NCBI RefSeq assembly: GCF_964355755.1 | Contig: NC_092675.1 | Coordinates: forward strand, 31,336,912 to 31,400,911 | Length of the DNA stretch: 64,000 nucleotides | Direction: 5' to 3' | Source: Antedon mediterranea | Lineage: Eukaryota; Echinodermata; Crinoidea; Comatulida; Antedonidae | Part shown: piece by piece, positions 23,114 through 37,400 of the stretch | Layout of the letters: the number at the start of each line of letters is the position of its first letter | Numbering within the stretch: position 1 is the first letter of the stretch | Translations under genes and position numbers: made by a program | The notes under the pieces: generated by a model | Told to the model about the DNA's origin: nothing | What the model saw: only the letters and a program-made list of their open reading frames with translations | Databases searched by the model: none

Positions 23114-23460
23114 TTTAAGAACAGGATTTTAACTACAAAATCAGTCAACAAACGTTAAATAAGTTTCCCGTTATAAACAATGAATCCAAAAAATGTCCGC
23201 TGCGTAATGTTTAAACCTGGATATTAAACCATTACTAATGGCAAAATAAACTTCTAGGCTAGGCTGGGCTAGGCTCAGCCAGACACTCTTTCCTAGATTT
23301 TTTACAGTCAAATAATGGCTGTCGATCATGTGATCAATAGAAGACACGTAGCTCTTGCGCCTGACCTTTCGCTAAACTCTATTTCGCTCGAGTTTTGCGG
23401 GGAGATTGCTCTGTCGTCGTGGAGGGCAGCAACCTCAATTTTTAATATAAAACCAAAGAT
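23114..23460 (-). promoter_or_regulatory. AP3D1: AP3D1 5' UTR and promoter region
   Basis: This GC-richer stretch lies immediately upstream of the AP3D1 start codon in an otherwise AT-rich intergenic region. At 23326-23333 it contains TCATGTGA within GATCATGTGATC, about 213 bp before the ATG. TCATGTG is the M-box core bound by MiT/TFE (MITF/TFEB-type) factors, which control lysosome and pigment-granule genes, so its place in front of an AP-3 gene is suggestive. A single 8-bp match can occur by chance. No TATA box was evident and the transcription start is not defined. Confidence 0.45.
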
Positions 23461-25421
23461 ATTATATTATTTTCTTGTTAAAGTTCATCTCCATTACATG
23501 CATGTAAATAACAGCCTCAGTAAATAAAGTTAAAATAAATCTTGTATGCATTGATTCATACTATATATTGCTTCATTTGTGATATGTATAATAATAAACA
23601 AGAAGTATTTCAAAAAACACTGCTCATCTCATGATAAACTACATCTATACACGCATCTCAATATTTATCAGAAAATGTTTTCAGACTCTTTTTCCGGATG
23701 TGCTTCGGGGTGTGCGAATGCCCAGTCCGAGTTTCGAAAAAAACCATTTTGTCATCCGTAGTAAACTATAAGCTACCGCATGGTACAGTTTCTTAATGCT
23801 TCCGTTCTCTTGAATATAAATGAGCAGCGCCACTCTTTGGTCACAAAGTAAACAACACAAACTGATTCCACCACTGCAGTTTATTATCAAATATACAGAC
23901 ATAAAGTCAAGGCTAAAACTCTTGATTTATTGCCACATCAAAATTAATCTTAGCAGAATAAATACTAGACAAAGTACCCTACTTACAACAGTCAACATTT
24001 ACCTACATTTATATAGTAATTTGTGGTCCTGTGTCTTGGTGGTCTTATATCGTTTAACCTTAAGGATTGGGGTTCAAATTCAGTGAAAATCCATTCCTTT
24101 AAAATCAATCTACATCTTGAATGTATTATATGCTTGGGTTTCTTTACAAATGAGGTTATTTTCTAAATATTAATGTCCTACAAAAATGTATTGTAATATT
24201 ATCTATTTATAAATAAATATGTAGTATATAAAACTATCACTATGATTAGAAACAAAACATTCATTATTGCACTAGCAATTGTAATAACTACACAGCAGAT
24301 ACACCACCTGTATATGCATTTCACATTTATAATTATGCAAATAAATAACAGAGATAATTTACATAGAATTCTATGACATGGCACAACAAAGATAAAACTA
24401 AACTATTGGCGGTTCAACATTATTGTCATTTGTAAAAAAAAGTTTGTCAGCATATTAGCTAATACTTATTAACAAATAAGCAACTACAAACTTGACTTAT
24501 ACAGTAAATAAAGTTTTCAACTAAATATTAATAGTAAGGAGTAAGCTACTTAAACATGGATCGGAATAAAGCATAGCATGAGATATGTATCCAAATGGCA
24601 AGGACAGATTATAGGTGTGTCATAATAATTAAATAATAAGTTATGAACTAAGTAATGTAATGTAACACTTAATCATGGGGAGGGGGGATGGATTGGAATA
24701 AGGTATATGATACATAAAACAAAGGATAGACATAGCTAGTGTGTTATAAGGGATGGATTGGAATAAAGTATGGCATATGACACATAAACCAAAGGATATA
24801 CATAGCTAGTGTGTTATAAGGGATGGATTGGAATAAAGTATGGCATATGACACATAAACCAAAGGATATACATAGTGTAGTGCATGATAGTAAGAATATT
24901 CTTCATGTGCACACTTTTCTACTAATACTTAATGTAGAAATTGAGAATTAAATATTCTTGTTGACAATTGAATTTAATACAAAAATAATGTGTCTCTATT
25001 ATGGTGGTTTACTTGTATTCAACTATATTTTCATTCGTATTCAATCATTTATTTAAGTCTAACATGATTTTCAATATATTTCAATCAGCAAGTTATTTAA
25101 TTATGGGAATAAATTAAATGTTTACAAGAAAAAAGAATTAAAACATTATACATATATATATATATCATATCCCCTTTCACTATATGTATCATATCTTCAT
25201 TACCGTATTTCAATTCTTTCATATTTTGTACAGATATATTGTTTTATATAAAAAGTAAAATCCAGGATCTATTGGCTGTAAAGCAACTTCTTGTACAAAG
25301 AGGTACAAAATATTCGTCTCATAATAATGTACCTCTTTGTAACATCAACTTATTTACTTCACTCTCTCTAGTTTTATATACAACTCTATGGTAAACACCA
25401 CAATAAATATTTTAATACATC
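23461..25421. other. AP3D1-TTC39 intergenic region and TTC39 3' UTR
   Basis: About 2 kb between AP3D1 promoter sequence and the TTC39 stop. Apart from the 70-bp repeat and a short (ta)n tract near 25150, no organised feature was seen. Several ORFs of 60-88 codons on both strands near 23579-24086 have no support. Confidence 0.6.
24686..24875. repeat. 70-bp repeat, about 2.7 copies
   Basis: The unit begins ggatggattggaataaagta, with starts at 24686 (diverged, 65 bp), 24751 and 24821. A weaker relative starts near 24557. It is located downstream of the TTC39 stop, in the 3' flank. Confidence 0.85.
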
Positions 25422-28400
25422 TTATACAGCAGGTAGACTATTTAACCTTTGATCTCCATTTGACAACCTATGACCTTTAGCACTACTATTAGAAATAATA
25501 TCATTTCTTGAATCCAGACTCACACTATCTGACAGATTTAAACTGCACTTTTCTGCTTCAGCTCTCAATTCAGAAGCATTAGATGCGGCTCCTTGGAGAC
25601 TAGCAGTGTCGATTTCATCATCATCCAGATCGCCATTGAGGTCGCCCATCTTTTTCTTGATTGCATTCATTGCTGAATGCATTCGGAAATGTAAGCGATT
25701 CTCTAAAGGATACTTCCTGTAGTTGTGCCTAAATAAGGAAAAATATTATACAATATCTTTTACAATATCACATTAGGTTTTAAAAAATAAAGTAGTAGGG
25801 TCGAGTGTCTAAGTGGCACATTGCTTTACTCTCAGATTATTAAAGGTTTTAGATTTAGTAATGAATAGATTGGGGGACTTCTGTTATACATGACTTTTCG
25901 ACAGAGCTTATTAGTTGTTGTAAACTGAACAATTTTATGTGCTTAGTTTTAGATTGGAACAAATCGCAAGTTGGCAGAACTTACCTTGCTTTTTTCAAAT
26001 ATTGCTTGGCTTCCTGGTCACGACCATAATCCATGTAAAGCAACGCCAGTTCGACAAGTGAGTATGGTGCAAGGTAATTCTCATGTCTAAATCGCTCCTC
26101 ACTGAAAACAAAAGCAAGCAAATTATATCGAAAATGCTCACTGAAACTAAATATTGCATCTCTATATAAATACTGGTTCTTGGAACAATATTATTAGTAT
26201 ACAGAAACCAAACGGAGAAAAAAACAAGGTTGAAATTGAAATACTTACTGATAGTTGACTTCTTGGAAACAAAGTTCAGCCTGTGAAGGTCTTTTTAAGT
26301 AACGCAGACACATTCCTTTGAGAAGCATTGCCAAGCCGTATGAATCATAGTAATTCGGGTTACTATCTGTTGAAATACAATAAACATCATTTAATCATGA
26401 ACAAAGGCATTAAATTAAATGTGAGGCATCAGATGTATCTAATATCATTTGGTAATATTAAGGTGTAATTATGCAATGAATGTTATTGCTATTCTACAAC
26501 ATGTCCGTTGTGTGTACAGTAATTTTGCCTCTGTTATAAAAGAGAAACAATAATTTTAAAGTACACATAGAAATATGGTAGTATATAAATTATGAAAAAA
26601 AAAATAGTTATAAGATATGGAATTAATTGTTTCAAAAAGTGGAATTCCAGCTCTATCAAAAATGGAAATTGCTCTTACCTTTGGTCTGAACAATCTTTCT
26701 TAATTTAGTTTCCAAAAGATTCATAACTGGTTCCAAAAGGTCTTTGTTTGTTCCCAATATGGTGAACCCATTCCACACATAGATCAATTCCTAGTACAAT
26801 ATAAACACATTTGCAATTTAGAAAATAACATCTAGCATACTGACAAAATACTGTTTGAAAATAATGACAAAATACTTTTAAATGTTCATATTTGATTACT
26901 TGTACATGTACTTCGCAGAATTAGGCTAAGATGTTTTTACAGGCCAAGACACATATTTAAGGTTATATTTATAGATTTAACATTTATGACTTGAGTTTCA
27001 GTCTTGGGATTTTAAGTATAAATTTATGTTATTTAAGTTTATTATAATATTTTCTAAATACTAACCAAGCCGGCTAAGGAGTTATGCGTCCCATATGAGC
27101 TAAACTTTTTAGCTTTGTGAACTGCAAACTTTTCATAAGGTACAGACTTGCCAGCAATGCGTTGTTTATACTTCTCAACTTTACCATACATCTCCATAAT
27201 CTGCTCGTGTTTTACTTGTGATTGTTCAGGACACATGGTAAGGAATGAGGCTTGTTGATAATAGTATGTGCTCTAAATAAATTAGCATACAAAAACAATT
27301 AAAAAAAATATTAAAAATTATCATTATAAAAGCAATCTAAAAGATCCAGCAACTTGAATGATTACATTTCTTGGGTATGAAGTAAATGTGCAGAATAATT
27401 CTATTCTATACAAGTTTTTATATGGCGCCCTCTACAAAGAACAGAGCGCCTAACAATACTAGTAATTAAAACGAAAAGTTTTAAGTTGACGTTTAAATAG
27501 AGGTGCCGAAATTAATTAATTAGGTAAATGTATTAAACTGGAGTAGTATCCACATTTGGTTATTTTCAAAGACCAGTATGGCGTTACTTTTACAATTTGT
27601 ATCTTACCTTAGACCATCTACTTTCCTGACAAAGTTTCTCAGCATATTTACTGGCATTTAACCAATCCAATTTGAATGCATGACACCACATCAGCTCCCA
27701 GAAACAAAGATGATGGAACTGTTTCCATTCTTGCTGGGCTTCAATACATTGTTCAAATTTCTCAATAGCCTGAAATGTTGTATTACCAATTACTAAGATT
27801 ATGGCACTAGTTGTTTTAGAAAATGTCTTATTTTCTATGTAAGAATGTAAAGTAAAGCACCGTTATTCATGTTATACTGTCAATGAAAAATGTGTATGTT
27901 GTTGGTTTGTACTGCTTAAACTTATACAGTAGGCTCAATGTATTCTTAGAGAATGTTTTAATATTAGTATTATTATGTTGTATTCTTTCTTCTCCTTTAT
28001 GGGTGGACTGAGGTCACAGTAAGTTCATTGAACTTTAAGTAGTGACCCCTGTTTCAGTGTAATAATAACATGTTACGGAGTAGACTAAAATATATTTTTA
28101 AAAATACATATCATTGCTTGTTTGTAATTGTATTCTTTTTATTTTCCAAGTCCAATATTTAGTGTGTGCTCTGTAGCAGCAAAAAAAATAGTTTCTTGTG
28201 GTAAGCTCTTACAAAACTCTGGACACACCTAGAACATTATTATTTGTGGTCAGTTAACAAATAGAAAGAAACAAGGAACTGAATAAATCAAAATATTATC
28301 TAACCACATCTATATTTCCAGATATTTCTTCAACTCTTCCAGCATAAAACAGAAACAAGGCTCCATTGGGGTAGAGGTCTAAGCAAGGTGCAAGAACACG

Positions 28401-31400
28401 TCTGGCATACTCACGATCACCATCCGCAGTTCCTAATAAAAAAATATACATTTATGATTTGTACAGTGTTTCAATCATTTATTGATTAAACTGCAATCCT
28501 CAATATATTCAGCATGGCTATGTAAAAGGTTTTTTTAAATAACACTAAGTACAGAATTTTACCATTTTAAATTCTGAAAAGTATCTAAATTTTTTAATTG
28601 TAACTAATCATCATTCATTGAAAAATACACAATGTCTAAGGTATTGATTTTATTTCAAAACATCAACCATGCAATTATTATTTTTGGAATTGTAAAAACA
28701 TGTAGAAAATCATTAAAATAAATATCTCTCAGTTACCATGTTAAGCATGTGAAAACTGCTTATAATATTTGTATTTTTACAGATTTGATTTATTCTGCAG
28801 CAAAATTGACCTTGGTAATGCAATAGACAGGAGTACTAATGTTCAACAGCTGAAGTATCAACTACACTTACACCAAGAATTAATATCTGATTCACTTTCA
28901 TAGATATATGAAAAATATGATACATTTCACTAGTAACTTGAGTTAAACAATAAAAACAATGAATATGGTTTTAGCATACCAAATACATGTGTGATGATTG
29001 AGTGGAAGCAGATAAGCACAGAAGAGCATAGAGGAGCTCGTAAACTCTGAAGAACTCGTCCTTTTTCTAATTCTGCAAGTCCAAATTCCTACCAAAAAAA
29101 ATAAAGGTTTTTCTGTGGTTTGTTTATGTGTTAAGCGAGAGAGAGGAAATGATGATTCAAATACTGCATTAATCTTCATGAATTTATGGTAAAAATGATT
29201 TATTTTGAGCTTAACAAAAGATGAATGCCTTTTGTCTGTACACAGTTCTTCTTTTGTAAGTACTGTATAATTCTAAGCATTTGCGTTATGGCTTAAAATA
29301 GTGGAAAGCGTCGAGAGGCATACGCATATAACAATAATTAAAATATTTTACATAGAAATGTTAAATTGTATAAATGTAGTTTCAAAATTTTACCAACCCT
29401 GTTTCCTGAAAATCCAACAAATTCCAGTAATCGTAGAATTTTCTTTGGAAGCATAGATATCATCTGTACAAAATGCAAATAATATTACTTAATAGTTTTA
29501 TTAATACATATTTATTAACACACTTCTTTTAGTGGTATTCACACATGTAATGGTAGAAAGTTTACCAATAAGAGATCAGTCTCCTGGTGTACTAAGAGCA
29601 GAAGACGGCAAATGTGTTATGAGTGGTAAACCACATAAAATCACATAACTTCTTATTTGACGTTTCATAAATCCAAATTAAATAAAAGTCATAAAAGTGG
29701 ATCTTACCAGATTAAAAGTACCTATACCCAGTTTGACACCACTTTCATAATGTGTTCTGGACCGTTCATCACGCCAATTACGACTTTCCAAAAAGTTAAC
29801 ACATTCCCTTATAGTAACAAATTCAAATATCATTAATTTTCCAATAAATCTACTTATCAACTTTATGTTATCTAGTCTTAATGAAGGTCGTAGCGGGAGC
29901 AATCTACTTATCAACTTTATGTTATCTAGTCTTAATCAAGGTCGTAGGGGGAGCTTAAAAACAGCCGAGGCAAAGATGGTTTAAATATAATTATAAATAC
30001 ATGACGATCTGTTCTGGGGAATTGGGGTTGGTGGTGAAAATTTGTGGTGAAAATTGAAATTTTCAGACAAGGCAAGCACCTCATCTGCCTCCTGCTGGCT
30101 ATGGCCCTGTTAATGTACACGAATAAAGCCAATGAGTATCAGTGTCTTGATGTTTAACTGTGCTTACTTGTAGGAACTATAGCAACTTCTAATCTTCATT
30201 CCACCTTTAATAAAACTGACCAAATTCTCATCCTGAATAAATGACATCATAGCTCTCTGTAACAATGATTCAGCATAGCACAGTTCACCATGTACCTCCT
30301 CTAAAATAACAATAAATAACATAATATTTTCATCTCGGCTACTATGACGAGAGTATAATGAATTTATTTATTTCTGTCTATATTGTGAAGACACCTTCAG
30401 TATTGTAGTACTGATATCACTGGTGGATCATATAAACAAAATCAGACGTACACAATAAGTAAAATATTAAAAGAAAAGTAAAAATAAAATGGATAATTAC
30501 TGTACAGACATTATTAGTTATCCGCTTAGTAGCGGATAACTCCTTGTAATCGTCCTGTTTCATCCAATTTTTTTTTTTTTCCTGTATTATACTTCTTTCT
30601 TTCTGTCATTTTTGTGCGTCGCGTTTCTCTAAAACGTGTAAACAGAACATATCGTAACTTTGTCAACATATCGACATTTACATGAACTTGTGCACCTCCT
30701 ATTTTTGAATGACGTCAGAGTTGCGCAACGTGACTTACGCGCGATTTTATGAATTTCAATGATTGATCATAGACTAAAAACCAAACATAATTTTGTTTTG
30801 ACACTTTGTGAAAATTTAAGTCATATCAAGCGCAAACTTTCTATGGATTAAAAATAGCATGTTTAACAAGAAGTTACGCGCGTACGCGCGTTTAAAATTT
30901 TAGAAAGCGAAAAATCAACTTCTGATCAACTTTCTATGCGTTTCATGTCATTTTGAGCATGTCAAAAATTCCCACGCGCGCGAAAATTTTTACGCACGCG
31001 GTGCACACGTAGCGTTAAAAACATATTTTTTTCGCGTGATTTATGTTTTTTCAGCCTTTTCTAGTAATGTTACCAAATTTTAAACAATTTCGACTTAAAA
31101 TTACGTCATACGAGCACGTCGAATTAGATAATTTGCACGCGTTTTTGGTGAAAAAGTTCAAAAATTCGTCAAAATTATGCCTATTTTTAAACATTCATAG
31201 ATTCTAAACTACATGGGGAACTTTTTTTTAATTACATATTCTGGAAGTTGATGAGTTGTAGATATCGGATCATACATTAATATGGCTAACCGGACATTGT
31301 GACGTCATCGTATGGCCACGCGAATATAAAATATAGGATTTTTGTCTCTTTCGTCATAGCTCATCACATTTAATAGAGCGCATCTCCACTTATTCGTTGT

Positions 31401-34400
31401 CCATTTTCACCCCGATTTTAATATATTCTAGGTCAATCAACTAACTTTTGCATGAATTAAAATTTTTTTAATTTTTTTAACGTCATCATGCCTAAAAATT
31501 TAAATTACTTTGGTCATTAATTTCATCTTTACAGTAAATTTTAATCTGTTATAGCTCGTAAGAATAAAATGTGATAATCACGATTAAAACGTTTTCAGGA
31601 AGCTATTGTATTGTAGATACAAAATCATGTGAAAATTGTGCCAATCGAATGTTGTGACGTCATCATATGGCCAGTTATATAAAAAAAGTCGTATTTTCAT
31701 CTTTTGCGTTATATTTCATTACATTTAAAAGAGCGCGCATCAATATTTCACGTATTCAAATTTCTTCTACACGTTAATATGTTGTTGCTGAGATAATTTC
31801 ATTCTGAAATTTCTACTTTTGCATTTCATTTTGAAACCGTCAAGATGTTAAAAATTACAACAAAATACGGGTCCCGTAATTTCACCTATTTTACACTGTT
31901 TGTGATATGTATACAGATTGTACTGTGTATACTATGTATATGACACAAAATAACAGAATTCAGAAATAACATATCATATTCTTCAGTTCTGGTCATAATG
32001 CCTTAATATTTTTCTGTGTGCAATATTCTAACGTATGACGTGCATGTGGCGTTTGTCGAGCGGATAACTAACTCGTCAAAGTGACGAGTTTCATGTCTAG
32101 TTAATTATATACATTGGCCATAGTACAACATTAGTGAAAATTCAATGATGTTATGATATATGCCTAATTCTAATAAATATATTTTATTTATCATTTTTGT
32201 GTTAGTTATATTTAGAATTTTTTTGTATTTGATGTATGAGATCCAAATAAAGTTAATCAATCAATCAATGAGGAAGAGAATCAAATCACTCAATCTTTCA
32301 AACCTGTAGAATAATCTTACTGTTTGTGTTTGATAACAAATGACAGACAACTGAAAAATATTAATGATAGTAAATGACAAGGGGTTACTGACCATCAGTG
32401 TATGTGTTAAAGTTTGGTCGCTGAACCATTCTAACCATTGAGGACATGACTGACTTGACAACATTCTGACGTTTACGACATCTATGACAGACTTCTACAG
32501 CATTCTTAATCCATGTTACAGCATCTTGTATATCTTGTGGGTCAAAGGTCATAATGGCTTGTAAAAAACAAATGGTTCCATAACCAAGAGCATGGTACAT
32601 ACTGTCTTGTGCCCTGAAATTAATAATTAAAAACTGATGATGAAAATTCTTTAAGTTATGTATTCAATTAATTAAGCTATGACCTGTAGCATCTCACTAG
32701 GACTCGTAAGCACACACTGATGCAGTTTATCCATTAAGTGCTTATGTAAATCAGTCTGTTCATAATACATTCACTATATTACAAAACAAACTGCTTGCTT
32801 CAAATTCTTTACAAAATTATTACATTATCATCTGCTAGAATATAAAACACATTGACTGCCTGTAGTTTTTCCATATTGATTGATTGATCACTTCAGAATA
32901 AATATTCCATATATACAACAAACAATACAAAACGGAAAATCACATAAAATAGGATTTGTTCCCATTTAGTGAAGACATTTGAAGATTATAACAGATAGTT
33001 TGTAGTACAAGATCATTTTCACTATTCAGAACCATAGAACATATATATAAAATATTAAATTAGAAATATTTGTTAAAATGAGTACTAACCATGGTCTCAT
33101 CCTCATTTTAGCATCGTTAAAATGGTTGTTAAAAAATAAGTTGAGAGCAATTGTACATTCTTCAATCGCAGTCTCCAAGTCCATCTCGGTTGCCCTGCAA
33201 AGTACAAAAACTATTTTTACACTAATTTTAAATAAGCAAATAATCCAATTTCCTTTTTTTTTGGTTTTAAATAAATAATATATGAATAAGGAATAAGTAG
33301 ATACATGGAGTTAAGTTTAGAAAAATACATATTATTTTAATTTTATGTATTGACTATAATGAAAATCTTTTTGAAATCTAATCTTATACTAATACCAAGT
33401 TACATGACTTTAATCCAAACAAATGAATGAAGGTATTAAATAACACAAGTGTGCTATTTTTTTTCTTTCTTCATATACCAAGTGTAAACATGACTTTAGT
33501 ATGTATGATTAAATTAAATAAACAATAGCCATAAATGGATTGCCTTGAACTCTTGCATGAATTGTATTTTAAATAATCACAATCAATATCAAATTGTCTT
33601 TATGAAAGCGTACCGTATAATTTGTCTTATTATGGATTAATTGAAAACTTCACATAGTATTTACAGTACTTTCACAACATGTATTTATATATATTGCTTC
33701 ACTATTTTGTACCATCAGCTTAGCTCTAGTGGTAAACTGGAGACTTTCCACAAAAAAACAGTATTTTAGGTCAAATGAAATTAAAAATGCCTTCAGACTT
33801 TCTGGAAAATCGTGCATTTTGGGCCAGTGGGATTGTTGGGCAGGTGGGATTATTGGGCCAGTGGGATTGTTGGACCAGTGGGATTGTTGGGCCAGTGGGA
33901 TTGTTGGGCCAGTGGGATTGTTGGGCCAGTGGGATTATTGGGCCAGTGGGATTGTTGGGCCAGCCAAGGGTTAGGAGAGTTGAGTTTATACCATAATCTG
34001 CTGCCTTTTGTATATTTTTACAATTGAATTTACATTCACTAAAAAATATAACTGTATTTTAGTATGTTTCTTTTACAATTATTATTAAAGCATGTTTTTA
34101 TTTTGAGGTATTTATTAAACAATTATATTTATCTGCTGATATTTACAGTTTTATTGCAAAATTCACAATTTATCAATAAAAGTTTTTAATAATGATTTAC
34201 TAAAAGCTAACGTACTGCTTTGCGGAGTTTAGAGTAGCAATTCATTACATGCTAGTAGCAGTGCATTACTGTTCTTAAGAGTGGTTGATTGAAATTTACA
34301 ATTTTAAGCACTGCTTTCCAGTGCTTTAGTAGGATACCATAACTACAATATAATTAGCATAATATCCATAAACATTTGTGATTATATATAGGCCTTTACA

Positions 34401-37400
34401 CTGTTACAATAGTTTAATATAAACTGATAAAATATGAATAGAAAACTGTAAAAACATTGGACAGGTTTGTCACAAATAAATTATCTGAGTTTTGAATGTA
34501 ATTATAATTTTGTATCATTTGTAATTTAGTATTACTACTATAGACTATTATTTATTTATCTCATTATGTAAAGGGTATACAGCACTTTAACTACAGTATG
34601 CTGTCTATTGTATGACAAACTATGTGACGCAGTGAGGCTTACTTTACACTGAATATTTAAGCATTCTACTTAGTGCTTACAGCACATTAGGAACATGACA
34701 GAAATAGCATTAATTATTATATAGCCGTTACTTGGTCTATTCAGTCAAATATCTACATTCCAGAGTTTAGAAATTAAATTATTTTGCCCATATTAATGAT
34801 AAAAAACCAACCAACCAATTTATATTATATTGAATGACATTCAGCAAAACGAATAAAAAATAATAATTTTACTTATAAAGACAAAATAATGGTTAAATTT
34901 AACCAAAAACCCATTGCCTGACAGAAATTCATAACTACAGTATATTCAATAAAAAATTCTTTTAAGAATTATTTTTCAGGTGGGCAAAACATTTTTAATG
35001 TTTTATCTTATAAGTTTCTCTCATAATTTAAAGTATGAACCTTTAAACTGTTATTTTTGTTATAACATTTACATGGTATTATTTATGTTTGTACTGTTTT
35101 TACTGTTGTGTGTTAAGATGGTTAATGATATGATGTGATGATGATATCTGATAAATACCCTTGGCTATTGAAAATGCTAAAGTTCTACCTAGAACACAGA
35201 AATCCTGAATCATGAGTTTACCTTGGTTGGTGCACTACCAGGGTAAGTCCAACCAGGGTAAGTGATGCAGAATGCAAACAGCATCTCAAGACCTACCAAT
35301 ATTAGCAGTTAAACATTTATTTTCCAGGTCGATTTATCCTAATACTAGATAGTACTTATTTAAAATACAAATAATTAAAAATGTTGATTTATTTTGTAAT
35401 ATATATAATTTATATATGAAATGATAAATGTTGAATAATTGTATTCTAATCAATATTGAGTATGTCTTAATTGGAGAAATAGATGGTTTAAGCTACAATG
35501 ACTTGTAAATAAATAATTCAAGACAGGCTGTGCTACTAGGCAATTAAAACCCCATCCATCAAAGTACAAAAGTTATGAAATTCAAAACACGTAAATTGAG
35601 CTGCATTTATAATACATGAACATGAAATATTACAAATAAGACAATACTTAAAACTGATAAGAATTAAGTATGACAGACGCATGGTTGTCAACTAATCAAT
35701 AATTGAAATTGAAGAATATGAAGTACAACAACTATGACACTGACATGTAAATTAACCAATGTCAGCATATCTATAGACATACAACACTTAAATTCCTACC
35801 GTCGCATTGCACTTATACTTTCCACCATCTTTGCGACAATATCCTAAGAATTAACCAGCATATCCTAGGCAGTATACATGCCAATTTGCCCAATATACTT
35901 TAATTATTGGACAACGTATTGATTTTGAACCTACTTAATATTCCTATTTCTAGCCGTCTTAAAAAAATGAAATGATGAATAATTAATGAGCTGATTGTGA
36001 AAGTGGGCGTGTTTTGAAGTGTGATCAAGTGGAACCATCTTAAAGCTTGTCCACTTTATACAGCCATGGAGCAACAGAAATTGTGTTTTCTCCGTGATAC
36101 AGCCATGGAGCAACAGAAATTGTGTTTGCTCCGTGGTACAGCCATGGAGCAACACAAATTGTGTTTGCTCCGTGGTACAGCCATTTCAATACAGCTATAA
36201 CCTGTACTTTCAGGTCAAATAGTGGGAATGTTATGTGTTTCATTTAATATAACACATTAGGACATTAAATAATTATTTGTATACATTAAGCTAGATCAGT
36301 TCTAATTTACATTCCTTTATTTTCAAAGACATAAAACACAATTGCCCCACCCCTAAATGTGGTTAAATACAATAGAACTGTAGCTAAAGTTCAGCACATT
36401 TTGTTCTATTTTAAAATCATGGATCTGCTACTGAATGTTATGATAAATTTTGCCTGAATTAAGCACAGTACACCAGATTACAGGGCATACATTATATTAT
36501 TTAACAATATGAATTAAAACTGTGTGAATAAACTGAACAAGATTAATATACTCACACTGGAATTTCCTCTAGTGCATCTTCAAACTGAAAAATAGAACAT
36601 AAACATCATTTAATTGTGAAAATTACAGCTACATCTCAGGTGATATAGATTGGATTTTTTAAACTTATAGATAGACTATGGCTGTGTTTCCGCAGCCAAA
36701 AATTAACCGAGAATTAACTGATAATTGATTTAAACAACCTGTGGAAACGGGGTTTAACCGATTCCACTCAAAAAAAATTCAAATCATATAAATACAATAA
36801 CTTTTAACCTTTGACCTGAAGCACCAATTGTAGCGATTGGGCATCTGGTTGTTTGGTAATGACTGATCATGCGCACTTTATTGGTCAAAAAATGAATCGA
36901 TAATTTTGTTTTGCCTGCAGAAACACGGTCTTAGATACTGTTATGGGCGACTTTGGTCGCTGTTGGATGGATGAAGACGAAATACTGTCATTCAATTGAC
37001 AAAACCATTTCATCTACAATTCAACAAAACCATTACCCTACAGCAATAAAAAATAGTTGTTCTTTTTAAATGCTGTATTTAATCTATAAACAGGGCTGAA
37101 AATTAACCTTTAAACCATAGTGGCCAGCAGGGCCAGTTGAAGTTGAAGGATGGTCGCCCTTATTAAAAATGGCTGGCCCTTATTAATTTTTTGTAAATTT
37201 TTTTTTTGCCCCAAGGGGGGGGGGGGATTTATCCCCACCCCTCCCAATTATATCATTTATTACTTTTGATAATTAAATTACTCTCCCCAAAATTTCTCCC
37301 CCCCCCCCCCCCACACCCACATTCACACACAATCTTTATTTTCAGTGGGGATCGTCATTGAAAAAAATCAATCCAATTTTTTATATGGCCTGGGTAGGCC

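Larger units (their letters stand above)
33195..36555. other. Long TTC39 intron between exons 2 and 3
   Basis: A 3.4-kb intron holding the 17-bp and 39-bp arrays. The rest is AT-rich with no exon-like segment that I can see. Possible additional small exons cannot be excluded, but the flanking exons join in frame without one. Confidence 0.7.

Noticed and set aside
30941-31030. CG-rich acgcgcg words suggesting a CpG island or promoter
   Set aside because: Inside the Helentron-like element and not associated with any exon.
33729-34027. Three overlapping plus-strand ORFs with repeated QWDCWASGIVGP-like text
   Set aside because: The 17-bp stop-free repeat opens all three frames equally; this is not a coding signal.
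35931-36243. Two minus-strand ORFs with LLLHGC or VAPWLYHG repeats
   Set aside because: Artefact of the 39-bp tandem repeat in a TTC39 intron.
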